Origin: Acidobacteriota bacterium
GTDB taxonomy: Bacteria; Acidobacteriota; Thermoanaerobaculia; Multivoradales; J023
DNA: 64,000 nt
Assembly: GCA_029263315.1 (NCBI GenBank)
Contig: JAJCXR010000057.1
Coordinates: forward strand, 62,001 to 126,000
Direction of reading: 5' to 3'
Shown here: piece by piece, positions 45,802-53,035 of the stretch
Position numbering within the stretch: position 1 is the first letter of the stretch
How the letters are laid out: every line of letters begins with the position of its first letter
Made by a program: the position numbers and the translations under genes
The notes under the pieces: model-generated
Told to the model about the DNA's origin: nothing
What the model saw: the letters and a program-made list of their open reading frames with translations, nothing else
The model's database searches: none

Positions 45802-46362
45802 TCAGCCTAGGTCGTTGTAGATATCGAGCTGCGGTCGGACCTGGAGCAAGGTGGCGGCGTCGTTGTCTCGGTCCGACAGCAAGGGCGCCTCGACGGGCCA
45901 ATCGATGCCGATCAGGGGATCGTTCCACAGGACGCTGAGCTCGTCTGCAGGGTTGTAGAGGGCGGTGCATTTGTAGGCCACTTCGGCACTTTCACTGACG
46001 ACGCAGAAGCCGTGCAGAAACCCTGGGGGTACGTAGAGCTGATGATGGTTCTCTGCGTTCAGCAGGGCCCCCACCCAGCGGCCGAAATTTTTCGACCCGG
46101 GTCTCACGTCCACCGCCACATCGAAGATCTCGCCGGCCAAGGCACGCACCAGCTTGCCTTGGGGCTGGCGCAACTGAGCATGCAGGCCCCGCAGGGTGCC
46201 CTGCTTCGATTTCGAGTGGTTGTCCTGCACGAAGTCCGGGACGATACCGCCTTCTTTGTAGCGGTCCGCATGGTAAGTCTCCAAGAAGAAACCTCGGGAG
46301 TCGCCGTAGACTCTGGGCTCCACCAGGATGACTTCCGGTAGCTCTGTGGGAGTGAATTTCAT
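45802..46362 (-). CDS. rfbC: dTDP-4-dehydrorhamnose 3,5-epimerase
   Basis: 186 residues, cupin-fold RmlC. VILVEPRVYGDSRGFFLETY, DNHSKSKQGTLRGLHAQLRQ with the catalytic His, FDVAVDVRPGSKNFGRWVG, and YVPPGFLHGFCVVSE. It epimerises dTDP-4-keto-6-deoxyglucose on the way to dTDP-L-rhamnose. The start at 46362 overlaps the rfbB stop (ATGA). RfbA and RfbD are not in this window. Confidence 0.93.
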   Translation of the reverse strand: MKFTPTELPEVILVEPRVYGDSRGFFLETYHADRYKEGGIVPDFVQDNHSKSKQGTLRGLHAQLRQPQGKLVRALAGEIFDVAVDVRPGSKNFGRWVGALLNAENHHQLYVPPGFLHGFCVVSESAEVAYKCTALYNPADELSVLWNDPLIGIDWPVEAPLLSDRDNDAATLLQVRPQLDIYNDLG

Positions 46363-47510
46363 GCCTTGCCCAATCCCAGCCGCTGGCCGTCGTATTGGTT
46401 CTGGCGTACCGCTTGGCACCAGTCGTGGTTGTCGATGTACCAACGGACGGTCTGTTCCAATCCGGTTTCGAAGTTGTGCAGTGCTCGCCAGCCCAGCTGC
46501 TGTTGGATCTTGTCGCTGTCGATGGCGTAACGCTGGTCGTGTCCTGGACGATCGCGGACGAAGGTCTTGAGGTCGCGGTAGTGGCCCATGGAGCGTTGCA
46601 CCAAGGCGTTGTTGTCGGCCGGCGGCAGGGCCTCTTGCAGGATGTCGCAAATGCGGTCCACCACTTGTAGGTTGGTGCGCTCGTTGTGGCCGCCGATGTT
46701 GTACTTCTCGCCCAGGTCGCCGCGCAACAAGGCCAGGAGGATGCCGCGGCAGTGGTCGTCGACGTAGAGCCAGTCGCGGACATTGGCGCCGTCACCATAG
46801 ATGGGCAAGGGTTTGCCGGCCAGAGCGTTGAGGATCATCAAGGGGATGAGCTTCTCGGGGAATTGAAACGGACCGTAGTTATTGGAACAGTTGGTGATCA
46901 CCACCGGCAGGCCGTAGGTGTGGAAGTAGGCCCTGGCGAGATGGTCGGCGGAGGCCTTGGAGGCGGCGTAGGGTGAATTGGGTGCGTACGGGGTGGTCTC
47001 GGCGAAGAGCCCGGTTTCGCCGAGGCTACCGTAGACCTCGTCGGTGGAGACGTGCAGAAATCGGAACGGCTCGTCGCCGTTGGGATCTGTCGTCACGTTC
47101 TGCTCGGAGACCTTCTGCTCAGAAACTTTCTGCTCAGAAACATAATGGCGGGAGGCTTCCAGCAATTCGAAGGTGCCGACGATGTTGGTGTGGATGAACT
47201 CGCCGGGGCCGTCGATGGAACGATCGACGTGACTTTCGGCGGCGAAATTGACCACAGCGGTGGGGCGGAAGTCTTGGAACGCCTGCCGCACCGCTTGGCG
47301 ATCGGTGATATCCGCCTTGAGAAAGTGATAGCGGGGGTTGTCTTCGATGTCTCGCAAGCTTTCGAGGCTGCCGGCGTAGGTCAGCTTGTCGAAGACCAAG
47401 ACCTCACAGTCGGCGGCCGCAGTGCCTTCGACGTCGGCGGGGTTGAGCACATGGCGCACGAAGTTGCAGCCGATGAAACCGGCTCCGCCGGTCACGATGA
47501 TTCTTTTCAT
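46359..47510 (-). CDS. rfbB: dTDP-glucose 4,6-dehydratase
   Basis: About 383 residues, extended SDR. NAD motif RIIVTGGAGFIGCNFVRHVL, FAAESHVDRSI, catalytic Thr-Asp-Glu in HVSTDEVYGSLGE, and YAASKASADHLARAY with Tyr and Lys. It makes dTDP-4-keto-6-deoxyglucose. The start at 47510 is preceded by AGGA. A three-fold VSEQ(K/N) pentapeptide insertion (15-bp DNA repeat) lies just before the catalytic region, in a loop where other RfbB proteins are shorter. First gene of rfbB, rfbC, DUF4301, CoA ligase. Confidence 0.95.
   Translation of the reverse strand: MKRIIVTGGAGFIGCNFVRHVLNPADVEGTAAADCEVLVFDKLTYAGSLESLRDIEDNPRYHFLKADITDRQAVRQAFQDFRPTAVVNFAAESHVDRSIDGPGEFIHTNIVGTFELLEASRHYVSEQKVSEQKVSEQNVTTDPNGDEPFRFLHVSTDEVYGSLGETGLFAETTPYAPNSPYAASKASADHLARAYFHTYGLPVVITNCSNNYGPFQFPEKLIPLMILNALAGKPLPIYGDGANVRDWLYVDDHCRGILLALLRGDLGEKYNIGGHNERTNLQVVDRICDILQEALPPADNNALVQRSMGHYRDLKTFVRDRPGHDQRYAIDSDKIQQQLGWRALHNFETGLEQTVRWYIDNHDWCQAVRQNQYDGQRLGLGKA
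47098..47142 (-). repeat. 15-bp in-frame tandem repeat, three units
   Basis: ttctgctcggagacc, ttctgctcagaaact and ttctgctcagaaaca on the plus strand; minus-strand product is a triplicated VSEQ(K/N) in RfbB. Confidence 0.92.
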
Positions 47511-47639
47511 GGATCGGGTCCTGGGTGGCAAGGCGCCAGGGATTTGGCCGGCGCAGGGTGGTGATTCGCGGCTGTCCTGGCACGAGTGTGTTTTGAGGGC
47601 TTGAGTATAACCGAGAAGAACGCAGTATCATTGCGCGCC

Positions 47640-48488
47640 ATGACGCCCTTCGAAGCATTCTTCCTCGCCCTTATCCAAGGGGTGACCGAGTTCCTACCCA
47701 TCAGCTCATCGGCCCACCTCATCTTGGTGCCCTATCTGATGAGCTGGCAAGATCATCCCTTGGCCTTCGACGTGATGAGCAACGGCGGTACCTTGGTGGC
47801 GGCGGTCTTCTACTTCCGCCATGACCTGCGCCGCACCCTGGCCAACCTCGGGCCGCGAATGGGGCAGGGGCTGAGCGCCCTGCGTGGCGGCGGTAGGGGC
47901 GATGCTGGGTCGCGGTTGCCGTCGAAGCCCGGCCTGGCCTTTGGCTTGGTCATCGCCTCGCTGCCGGTGCTGATCATCGCCTTCCTCTTTCATGATTGGT
48001 TCGCCACCACGGCGCGGCAGCCGGTGCTCATCGCCAGCACCTCCATCGGTTTCGGCCTGCTGCTCTATTGGAGTGAGCGCATCGCCACGGAGCATCGCGA
48101 CCTGGACGACCTCTCGTGGTGGGACAGCCTGGTCATCGGCTGTGGCCAAGCCTTGGCGTTGTTGCCCGGGACCTCCCGATCGGGAATCACCATCACTTCC
48201 GGATTGGCCCTGGGATTCAATCGGGGGGAGGCGGCCCGTTTCTCATTCCTCCTCGCCATCCCGGTCGGCGTGGCGGCGTTCCTGAGGGATGGATACGAAG
48301 TGGTGGTCGACACCAGCCTGCACGGGGAATGGCAGAGTCTGCTCATCGGTTTTGTGGTTTCCGGCCTCTCCGCCTACGCGGTCATCGGCTGGTTACTGCG
48401 CTGGCTGGCCCATAGCTCCCTCAGTATCTTTGTCGTCTACAGAGTGCTCTTGGGTCTGGTGATTCTCGGCTTGGTGTGGATGCAATGA
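47640..48488 (+). CDS. uppP: undecaprenyl-diphosphatase
   Basis: 282 residues, about eight membrane helices, BacA/UppP type. LIQGVTEFLPISSSAHLIL holds the first active-site motif with its Glu and Ser, and ALLPGTSRSGITITSGLALG the second with its Arg. It removes a phosphate from undecaprenyl diphosphate to recycle the lipid carrier for peptidoglycan and O-antigen. The start at 47640 has no clear Shine-Dalgarno. Followed by the tandem small-RNA region. Confidence 0.92.
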   Translation: MTPFEAFFLALIQGVTEFLPISSSAHLILVPYLMSWQDHPLAFDVMSNGGTLVAAVFYFRHDLRRTLANLGPRMGQGLSALRGGGRGDAGSRLPSKPGLAFGLVIASLPVLIIAFLFHDWFATTARQPVLIASTSIGFGLLLYWSERIATEHRDLDDLSWWDSLVIGCGQALALLPGTSRSGITITSGLALGFNRGEAARFSFLLAIPVGVAAFLRDGYEVVVDTSLHGEWQSLLIGFVVSGLSAYAVIGWLLRWLAHSSLSIFVVYRVLLGLVILGLVWMQ

Positions 48489-48591
48489 CGATCCAAGCGA
48501 ACTGAAACGTAGCGCCGCGTCAACCTCCGTCGAAGCACCTTGCCCGTGCATTAGCAGTGCAAAAGACCATTTAAATCATCCTTAGCTTCGA
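48489..48591. other. spacer between uppP and the tandem small-RNA genes
   Basis: About 100 bases with a weak GCATTAGCAGTGC hairpin near 48548 and nothing else recognised. It is the first part of the 401-base gap between uppP and the chalcone-isomerase-like gene, most of which is the small-RNA pair. Confidence 0.5.
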
Positions 48592-48621
48592 TTGACTAGC
48601 GGACCGACTGGTTGGTAGGAT
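48592..48621 (+). promoter_or_regulatory. promoter of small-RNA copy 1
   Basis: TTGACT, an 18-base spacer and TAGGAT. The spacer carries the operator-like site. Same spacing as copy 2. Confidence 0.75.
48603..48617. promoter_or_regulatory. operator-like 15-bp site, copy 1
   Basis: accgactggttggta, a partial palindrome (10 of 14 bases symmetric over accgactggttggt) of the kind bound by TetR-family repressors, covering the spacer and -10 of the first small-RNA promoter. Confidence 0.6.
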
Positions 48622-48627
48622 TCTGCC

Positions 48628-48696
48628 TGAGGGGGCTACAAACCTCCTCTCATCCCTCCCAACAGGGGCGCATGATCGCGCCCCTCTTTTTATTTT
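48628..48696 (+). ncRNA. candidate small RNA with anti-Shine-Dalgarno hairpin, copy 1
   Basis: Predicted transcript of about 65 bases from the promoter at 48592 to the terminator ending near 48691. Hairpin 1 pairs GAGGGGG (48629-48635) with CCTCCTC (48643-48649, one G-U pair). A linker TCATCCCTCCCAAC follows, then the terminator hairpin. No open reading frame with a ribosome site fits. CCUCCUC and CCCUCCC are complementary to Shine-Dalgarno sequences, so a translation-blocking antisense role is plausible. I recognise no known family by sequence. Confidence 0.7.
48664..48696 (+). terminator. Rho-independent terminator of small-RNA copy 1
   Basis: aggggcgc and gcgcccct form an 8-bp stem with loop atgatc, followed by cttttta. 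Confidence 0.9.
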
Positions 48697-48738
48697 GGCC
48701 AAGGCTTTAGAGGAGCTCAGCAGATGAGCTCAGCCCCA

Positions 48739-48753
48739 ACCGACTGGTTGGTA
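48739..48753. promoter_or_regulatory. operator-like 15-bp site, extra copy upstream of small RNA 2
   Basis: Identical accgactggttggta, two bases before the -35 box of copy 2. Confidence 0.6.
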
Positions 48754-48754
48754 G

Positions 48755-48784
48755 TTGACTAGCGAACCGACTGGTTGGTAGAAT
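48755..48784 (+). promoter_or_regulatory. promoter of small-RNA copy 2
   Basis: TTGACT, an 18-base spacer and TAGAAT; closer to consensus than copy 1. Confidence 0.78.
48766..48780. promoter_or_regulatory. operator-like 15-bp site, copy 2
   Basis: Identical accgactggttggta inside the spacer of the second promoter, 27 bases downstream of the extra site. Confidence 0.6.
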
Positions 48785-48790
48785 ACTCGA

Positions 48791-48852
48791 AGAGGAGGTC
48801 AAACCTCCTCTCATCCCTCCCAAAAGGGGCGCTAGCCGCCCCTCTTTTTTTT
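48791..48852 (+). ncRNA. candidate small RNA with anti-Shine-Dalgarno hairpin, copy 2
   Basis: Predicted transcript of about 60 bases. Hairpin 1 pairs GAGGAGG (48792-48798) with CCTCCTC (48804-48810) perfectly; the G-U of copy 1 is A-U here, so pairing is kept. The hairpin begins eight bases after the -10 in both copies. The linker TCATCCCTCCCAAA and terminator are conserved. See copy 1 for the interpretation. Confidence 0.72.
48825..48852 (+). terminator. Rho-independent terminator of small-RNA copy 2
   Basis: aggggcg and cgcccct form a 7-bp stem with loop ctagc, followed by eight T after one C. Confidence 0.92.
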
Positions 48853-48889
48853 GTCTACATCCGAGGCTTTATCTTGCCGCGGCGATCCC

Positions 48890-49441
48890 TCAGTTGCCGA
48901 GAAGCCCTGCCTTGAAATCGGCGCTCGGTGGTTCAGCGCCGATCCAACAAGAGAACAGGGCATCAGCGAATGCTTTGCCTTTAGCGTTTCCCTTGGTTTG
49001 CCCCTTGACCTCGACCTCGGTCCCCTTGCCGGGGCGGTAGGTGAAGGTCAACTGGTCACCGGAGGAGACATCCGCCATCCAAGATGAGAGTTGGTCGAAC
49101 TGTTTCGTCAGCTCCGCCGAAGGCTTGGTGACATTGGCGGCCAGGCAGTCTTGCCAAGCACCACCGATGGAGTCGGCACTGACGTTGCGAACGAATTCCA
49201 GCACCATGAGACGGGGTGTATCGGCTCCGAGGATGGTATCCGGGTCCGCTTGTTTGGCGGTCAGGTACAGTCCGCCGACGTAGACTTTGAAGATGGCTTT
49301 CTTGCGTAACCCCAAGCCGTTGAGCACCAGGGTTTGGTCGTCGATGCGGACCGAGTCCGCCAGGTTGACGCCGGCCAGCTCGCCGGCGTGGGCCGGTAGG
49401 GCGAGCAGCATGAGGAGGGCAAATGGTAGCAAACGATGCAT
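48890..49441 (-). CDS. exported chalcone isomerase-like protein
   Basis: 183 residues. Signal peptide HRLLPFALLMLLALPAHAGE, then the chalcone-isomerase-like fold: LNGLGLRKKAIFKVYVGGLY, PRLMVLEFVRNVSADSI and FADALFSCWIGAEPPSADFK. Bacterial members are periplasmic and most lack the plant catalytic residues; some bind fatty acids or hemes. AAGGA precedes the start at 49441. Convergent with the tandem small RNAs, divergent from the ECF sigma gene. Confidence 0.85.
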   Translation of the reverse strand: MHRLLPFALLMLLALPAHAGELAGVNLADSVRIDDQTLVLNGLGLRKKAIFKVYVGGLYLTAKQADPDTILGADTPRLMVLEFVRNVSADSIGGAWQDCLAANVTKPSAELTKQFDQLSSWMADVSSGDQLTFTYRPGKGTEVEVKGQTKGNAKGKAFADALFSCWIGAEPPSADFKAGLLGN

Positions 49442-49618
49442 GGGCGTTCCTTTCACGGTGGGTCCATGTCACAGTAAGAAGGTGTGCCACGGGAGCCCCG
49501 ATGGGTGGCCGGGCCGCTGCCTAGTCTCGGCAGACGGGAGATCGGGCCTGTTTCGAGTTGAATATCCTGACAGAAAATTTGCCGACGGACCACCGTCCTA
49601 GGGAGAAGCCTGGCGCCG

Positions 49619-50224
49619 ATGGCCTTTGCAGCCGACACAACGGACAACGAGCTGGTGGAGCATGCCCTGGGGGGTTCTTCGCAAGCCTACGGCCTGCTGG
49701 TGGAGCGCTTCGAGCGTCCACTGCTGAGCCTCATCCGGCGCATGGTCAGGGATCCGGGGACGGCAGAGGACTTGGCGCAAGAGGCTTTTGTCAAAGCCTT
49801 CCGTCACTTGCACCGCTTTGATGGTCAGCGAAAATTTTCCAGCTGGCTGTTCAAGATCGCGCACAATACAACCCTCGACCACATGCGGCGTCGGCGTCTG
49901 CAAACCGTGCCCTTGGAGGCCTCTGCTGATCCGAAGGAAGCTTCCTGGGAGGTATTGGCGTCCCCGACCCACGAAGGACCGGACAAGCGGGCCGAGCAGC
50001 GGGATATGGCGGCGGGGATCGAAGCGGCCTTGGCTCGCCTCAAACCAGCCTATCGTGAGATTTTGCTGCTACGCTTCAGTGAAGGGTTGGCCTATGAAGA
50101 GATCGCCGAGGTGACGGGTTTGAAGATGGGAACGGTCAAGGTTCATTTGCACCGCGCCCGTAAGCTCTTGGCGACGGAGCTCGAGGCTGCGGGATTCAAG
50201 GCTCCCGAGCGTTTTCAGGGGTGA
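49619..50224 (+). CDS. ECF-type RNA polymerase sigma factor
   Basis: 201 residues. Region 2 (RMVRDPGTAEDLAQEAFVKA, FSSWLFKIAHNTTLDHMRRR) binds core polymerase and the -10; region 4 (YREILLLRFSEGLAYEEIAE, MGTVKVHLHRARKLL) binds the -35. A short variable linker joins them. The ribosome site is weak and distant (GGGAGAA). The next two genes encode membrane proteins of the same operon direction; one is the likely anti-sigma factor, so the sigma factor is probably held at the membrane until an envelope signal appears. Confidence 0.92.
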   Translation: MAFAADTTDNELVEHALGGSSQAYGLLVERFERPLLSLIRRMVRDPGTAEDLAQEAFVKAFRHLHRFDGQRKFSSWLFKIAHNTTLDHMRRRRLQTVPLEASADPKEASWEVLASPTHEGPDKRAEQRDMAAGIEAALARLKPAYREILLLRFSEGLAYEEIAEVTGLKMGTVKVHLHRARKLLATELEAAGFKAPERFQG

Positions 50225-50354
50225 AGCGTCCGGTGGGAAATTCCGTCCTATGGAGCTGCCTGACGAAGGGCTTTCTCCGACGGCGCGTAACATCCGGCGG
50301 CCATCCACCGTAGGGGCGAGTGTGAGGTATGAAGACGCTAGTGGAACGCCCATG

Positions 50355-50420
50355 ACGACAAGGTGATGACGATTAGGTGATAACGACAAGGTGATGACGA
50401 TAAGGATTTGACGACAAGGT
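50355..50420 (+). repeat. 28-bp tandem repeat, three starts
   Basis: acgacaaggt begins at 50355, 50383 and 50411 (period 28); the first two units continue gatgacgat(a/t)agg. It fills the gap between the sigma factor and its partner gene. Confidence 0.85.
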
Positions 50421-50439
50421 ATATGACGGCGGACGAGCG

Positions 50440-50961
50440 ATGATGAGAGAGCAAAACGAGCGGCAAATCCACGCCTGGCTGCAGGCCGAGAGGATGGCGG
50501 ACGACCGCCTGGCCGAAAGGACCCTCGGCGAGGTCTTTACGATGCTGCCCGAGGTGGTACCCTCGACGGGTTTTCGCCAGCGGGTGCTGGTGGCATCTGG
50601 GATCTTGCCGGCTGTGGGGAGGCCTTGGAGCTGGCGGAGCCGACTCGCCCTGGCTGCGTGTTTGTTGCTGGTGGCGTCGTCCTCGGCGATCCTGTTGCCG
50701 ATGGTTTGGGAGCTCCTGGGGCTCTTGACCCCAGCTGAAGTAGTGACAGCCTTGGTGGACGGCGGGCTGACCGTCAGTCATCGCCTACACGATGTTTCGC
50801 CCCTTTGGGATTTGGGCCGAACGTTGTATCGAACCCTCCTGCAAGTGATCGTCTCGCCCCCGGTCGTCCTAGCCATATTTGCCATGTTCCTACTCTCGGC
50901 AGCCGCCCTACGCAGTTTGATGAGCTTGGTGCCTGCTCAAAGGAGTTACGGCTATGCATAG
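50440..50961 (+). CDS. membrane protein, likely anti-sigma factor
   Basis: 173 residues. The N-terminal 60 residues are soluble and helical (RQIHAWLQAERMADDRLAER), followed by two hydrophobic helices (RLALAACLLLVASSSAILLP near 67-86 and VVLAIFAMFLLSAAAL near 143-158). There is no HxxxCxxC zinc motif. Position right after an ECF sigma gene and the soluble-helix-then-membrane layout suggest an anti-sigma factor, but no family signature proves it. It overlaps the next gene by eight bases. Confidence 0.65.
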   Translation: MMREQNERQIHAWLQAERMADDRLAERTLGEVFTMLPEVVPSTGFRQRVLVASGILPAVGRPWSWRSRLALAACLLLVASSSAILLPMVWELLGLLTPAEVVTALVDGGLTVSHRLHDVSPLWDLGRTLYRTLLQVIVSPPVVLAIFAMFLLSAAALRSLMSLVPAQRSYGYA

Positions 50962-52960
50962 ATCGACCCACGATTCGACCTACAGATCGATGTTCCCCTC
51001 GGCGTGGCAACGGATGTCACCGTCACCGGACGGAGCGCCTCCTTCCGTGGCTCGTCCTAGGCTGAAGCATGGCCTGGCGACAGCCTTGGGCTTTGGGCTC
51101 GTTATTTTCTGGGGCCTACCGCTGGCGGCCCAGGAGCCTGCGCCAGAGGATGACGCCGCCGTGACGGCCACGGCCGATGAGACGGTCAGCGGCCCCAACG
51201 TCGAGGGACCCGACGCCGAGAGACCCGAGGTCAGCCAACAACCCCTGGAAGCACCTCCGGTGTCGGACCTCGATGCCCTGGAAGAGCGCTTCAATCTCTT
51301 GACGACGGCCAACGGCATTGGACTCACACCCAAGAGTGCCCAAGACTTCTCCTTGGTGGAAGTGCAGCAGGGCACCGTGGCGGTGGACGGCGAAACGGTG
51401 AAGGAGGAGCGGCTGGCCGAGCTGTTGGGACAGGAGGATGCCGCCCGGTTGATCGCCTTGACTCAGCTCAGCGGAGCGCAGCTGCGCTCCTTGCGTCGGC
51501 CGCTCAGCAGCGATCTCGAGGCTCGGTTGGAGCGCATCGCCGAGCTGCAAGCCCAGCGGGACCGCGAGCTGGCGGAGCTGGAAGCCATCAGAGCGGAGCT
51601 GGAAACCGCCGAGCCCCGTTTTGAGGAGGAGGATGACGAGGCCGGCCGTTATTACACCCAGGATCGCTTCTCCTTCGGCAGTGGCCTGACCATCGAGGCC
51701 CGGGAATCCACCAACGACGTGGTGGTGATCGGTGGTTCCCTCGAAGTGAATGGCGAGGTGATGGGTGACGCCGTCGTGGTGGGTGGCGGAGTGGAGGTCA
51801 ACGGCGACATCCACGGCGACTTGACCGCCGTCGGTGGCTCCATCGACATCGGCCCCGAAGCGAGCATCCAAGGCGAGGTGACCAGCGTCGGTGGCACGAT
51901 CTATGATCCCCACAACCGCGTGCGGGGTGGCTCAGTGCAAGTGGACCTAGGGCCCTTCGAAGGCTTTGACAACATCTTCCGAGGCAACGGGTGGAATGAT
52001 GACTGGCGTTGGCACGGCCCGTCCTGGGGCTGGCACTGGGGCGGCATCTTCTTTTCCCTCGTCGGCCTGGCGATTTTCATCCTGTGGATTCTGTTCTTGA
52101 CCTTCGTCAACCGCGACTATGTCCACAGCATCGCCCAGCGTACGGAGCACGAGCCATGGAAGGCAGCCTTGGTGGGTTTGGTGTCGGAGATCTTGCTGTT
52201 TCCTTTGGTGGCGGTGATCAGTCTTGTGCTACTGGTTTCGGTGATCGGTATTCCCCTGCTTTTCATCTTTCTGCCCTTGGGGGCGTTGGTGCTCGGCATC
52301 CTCCTCTGTTACGGCTATGCCGGAGTGGCGTCGTGGTTTGGGCGTTTCTTGGAGCGGCGCTTTGACTGGCGACGGCAAGGGCCGTTTGTGGTGGTCGTCC
52401 TCGGCATCTTGTTGATCGAAGGCTGGGCCTTGCTCGGAGAGGCTCTGTCAGGGTTCGGAGGTCCCATTCAGATCAGTGCCTGGCTGGTGCTCATCCTCGG
52501 CTTCTTTCTCCAGTATCTGGCCTGGACGACGGGTTTTGGCTCCGTCGTATTGCTGGCCTTTGAACGGCGTGGTCGCTCCCTACCCGGTGGTCGCGGACCT
52601 GCTGTGATTCCGCCACCTCCACCGCCCGATGACGGTTTTGCGGTGGATCTGGGCCCTGGTGAGCGCTCGGACTTGCAGTTACCCGAGGAGGGTTACGGCA
52701 CGGCTAGGGACGACGACTACGTTCCAGCCTATGGCCCGGAAGATTCCTGGCAAGATCCTTTTGCGGAACCGTCGGGCGGGGACGACGGTGAGCCGCCAAC
52801 CGATGGGGGTGACGAGGTCGATCTTTCTCACCACACTTCCGAGGCCACAGACGGTGTGGAAGCCGGTGAGGCCGAAGCCGGTGATATCGAAGCGGGCGAC
52901 GACGAAGCGGGCGACGACCAAGCCGGTCACCCCGAAGACCGGGACGACAAGAATCGCTGA
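50954..52960 (+). CDS. membrane protein with bactofilin-like beta-helix domain
   Basis: 668 residues. A signal-like hydrophobic segment (GLATALGFGLVIFWGLPLAA) precedes a charged, coiled-coil region (residues 165-215). Residues 238-300 form a polymer-forming-type beta-helix: TNDVVVIGGSLEVNGEVMGD, AVVVGGGVEVNGDIHGD, LTAVGGSIDIGPEASIQGE. Five or so membrane helices follow, then an acidic tail with five EAGD-type pentapeptide repeats. This matches sigma-factor-linked polymer-forming cytoskeletal proteins seen in bacteria. It probably spans the membrane and regulates or responds to the ECF system; exact function unknown. Confidence 0.75.
   Translation: MHRSTHDSTYRSMFPSAWQRMSPSPDGAPPSVARPRLKHGLATALGFGLVIFWGLPLAAQEPAPEDDAAVTATADETVSGPNVEGPDAERPEVSQQPLEAPPVSDLDALEERFNLLTTANGIGLTPKSAQDFSLVEVQQGTVAVDGETVKEERLAELLGQEDAARLIALTQLSGAQLRSLRRPLSSDLEARLERIAELQAQRDRELAELEAIRAELETAEPRFEEEDDEAGRYYTQDRFSFGSGLTIEARESTNDVVVIGGSLEVNGEVMGDAVVVGGGVEVNGDIHGDLTAVGGSIDIGPEASIQGEVTSVGGTIYDPHNRVRGGSVQVDLGPFEGFDNIFRGNGWNDDWRWHGPSWGWHWGGIFFSLVGLAIFILWILFLTFVNRDYVHSIAQRTEHEPWKAALVGLVSEILLFPLVAVISLVLLVSVIGIPLLFIFLPLGALVLGILLCYGYAGVASWFGRFLERRFDWRRQGPFVVVVLGILLIEGWALLGEALSGFGGPIQISAWLVLILGFFLQYLAWTTGFGSVVLLAFERRGRSLPGGRGPAVIPPPPPPDDGFAVDLGPGERSDLQLPEEGYGTARDDDYVPAYGPEDSWQDPFAEPSGGDDGEPPTDGGDEVDLSHHTSEATDGVEAGEAEAGDIEAGDDEAGDDQAGHPEDRDDKNR
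52859..52933 (+). repeat. 15-bp in-frame tandem repeat, five units
   Basis: Five imperfect units (gaagccggtgaggcc, gaagccggtgatatc, two of gaagcgggcgacgac, caagccggtcacccc) encoding EAGEA, EAGDI, EAGDD, EAGDD, QAGHP in the acidic tail. Confidence 0.92.
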
Positions 52961-53035
52961 GCCCATGACGCTCCTCTTCTATCCCGGAAAGTCGCCGTTG
53001 CGGCCGGTTCCAACAGCTGACACCCGGACTCGGCG

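Noticed and set aside
47578..47592. TGGCACG as a sigma-54 promoter for uppP
   Set aside because: The -24 element fits but the -12 GC is missing at the required spacing.
50355..50420. Possible CRISPR-like repeats
   Set aside because: 28-bp head-to-tail units with no spacer sequence; simple tandem repeat.
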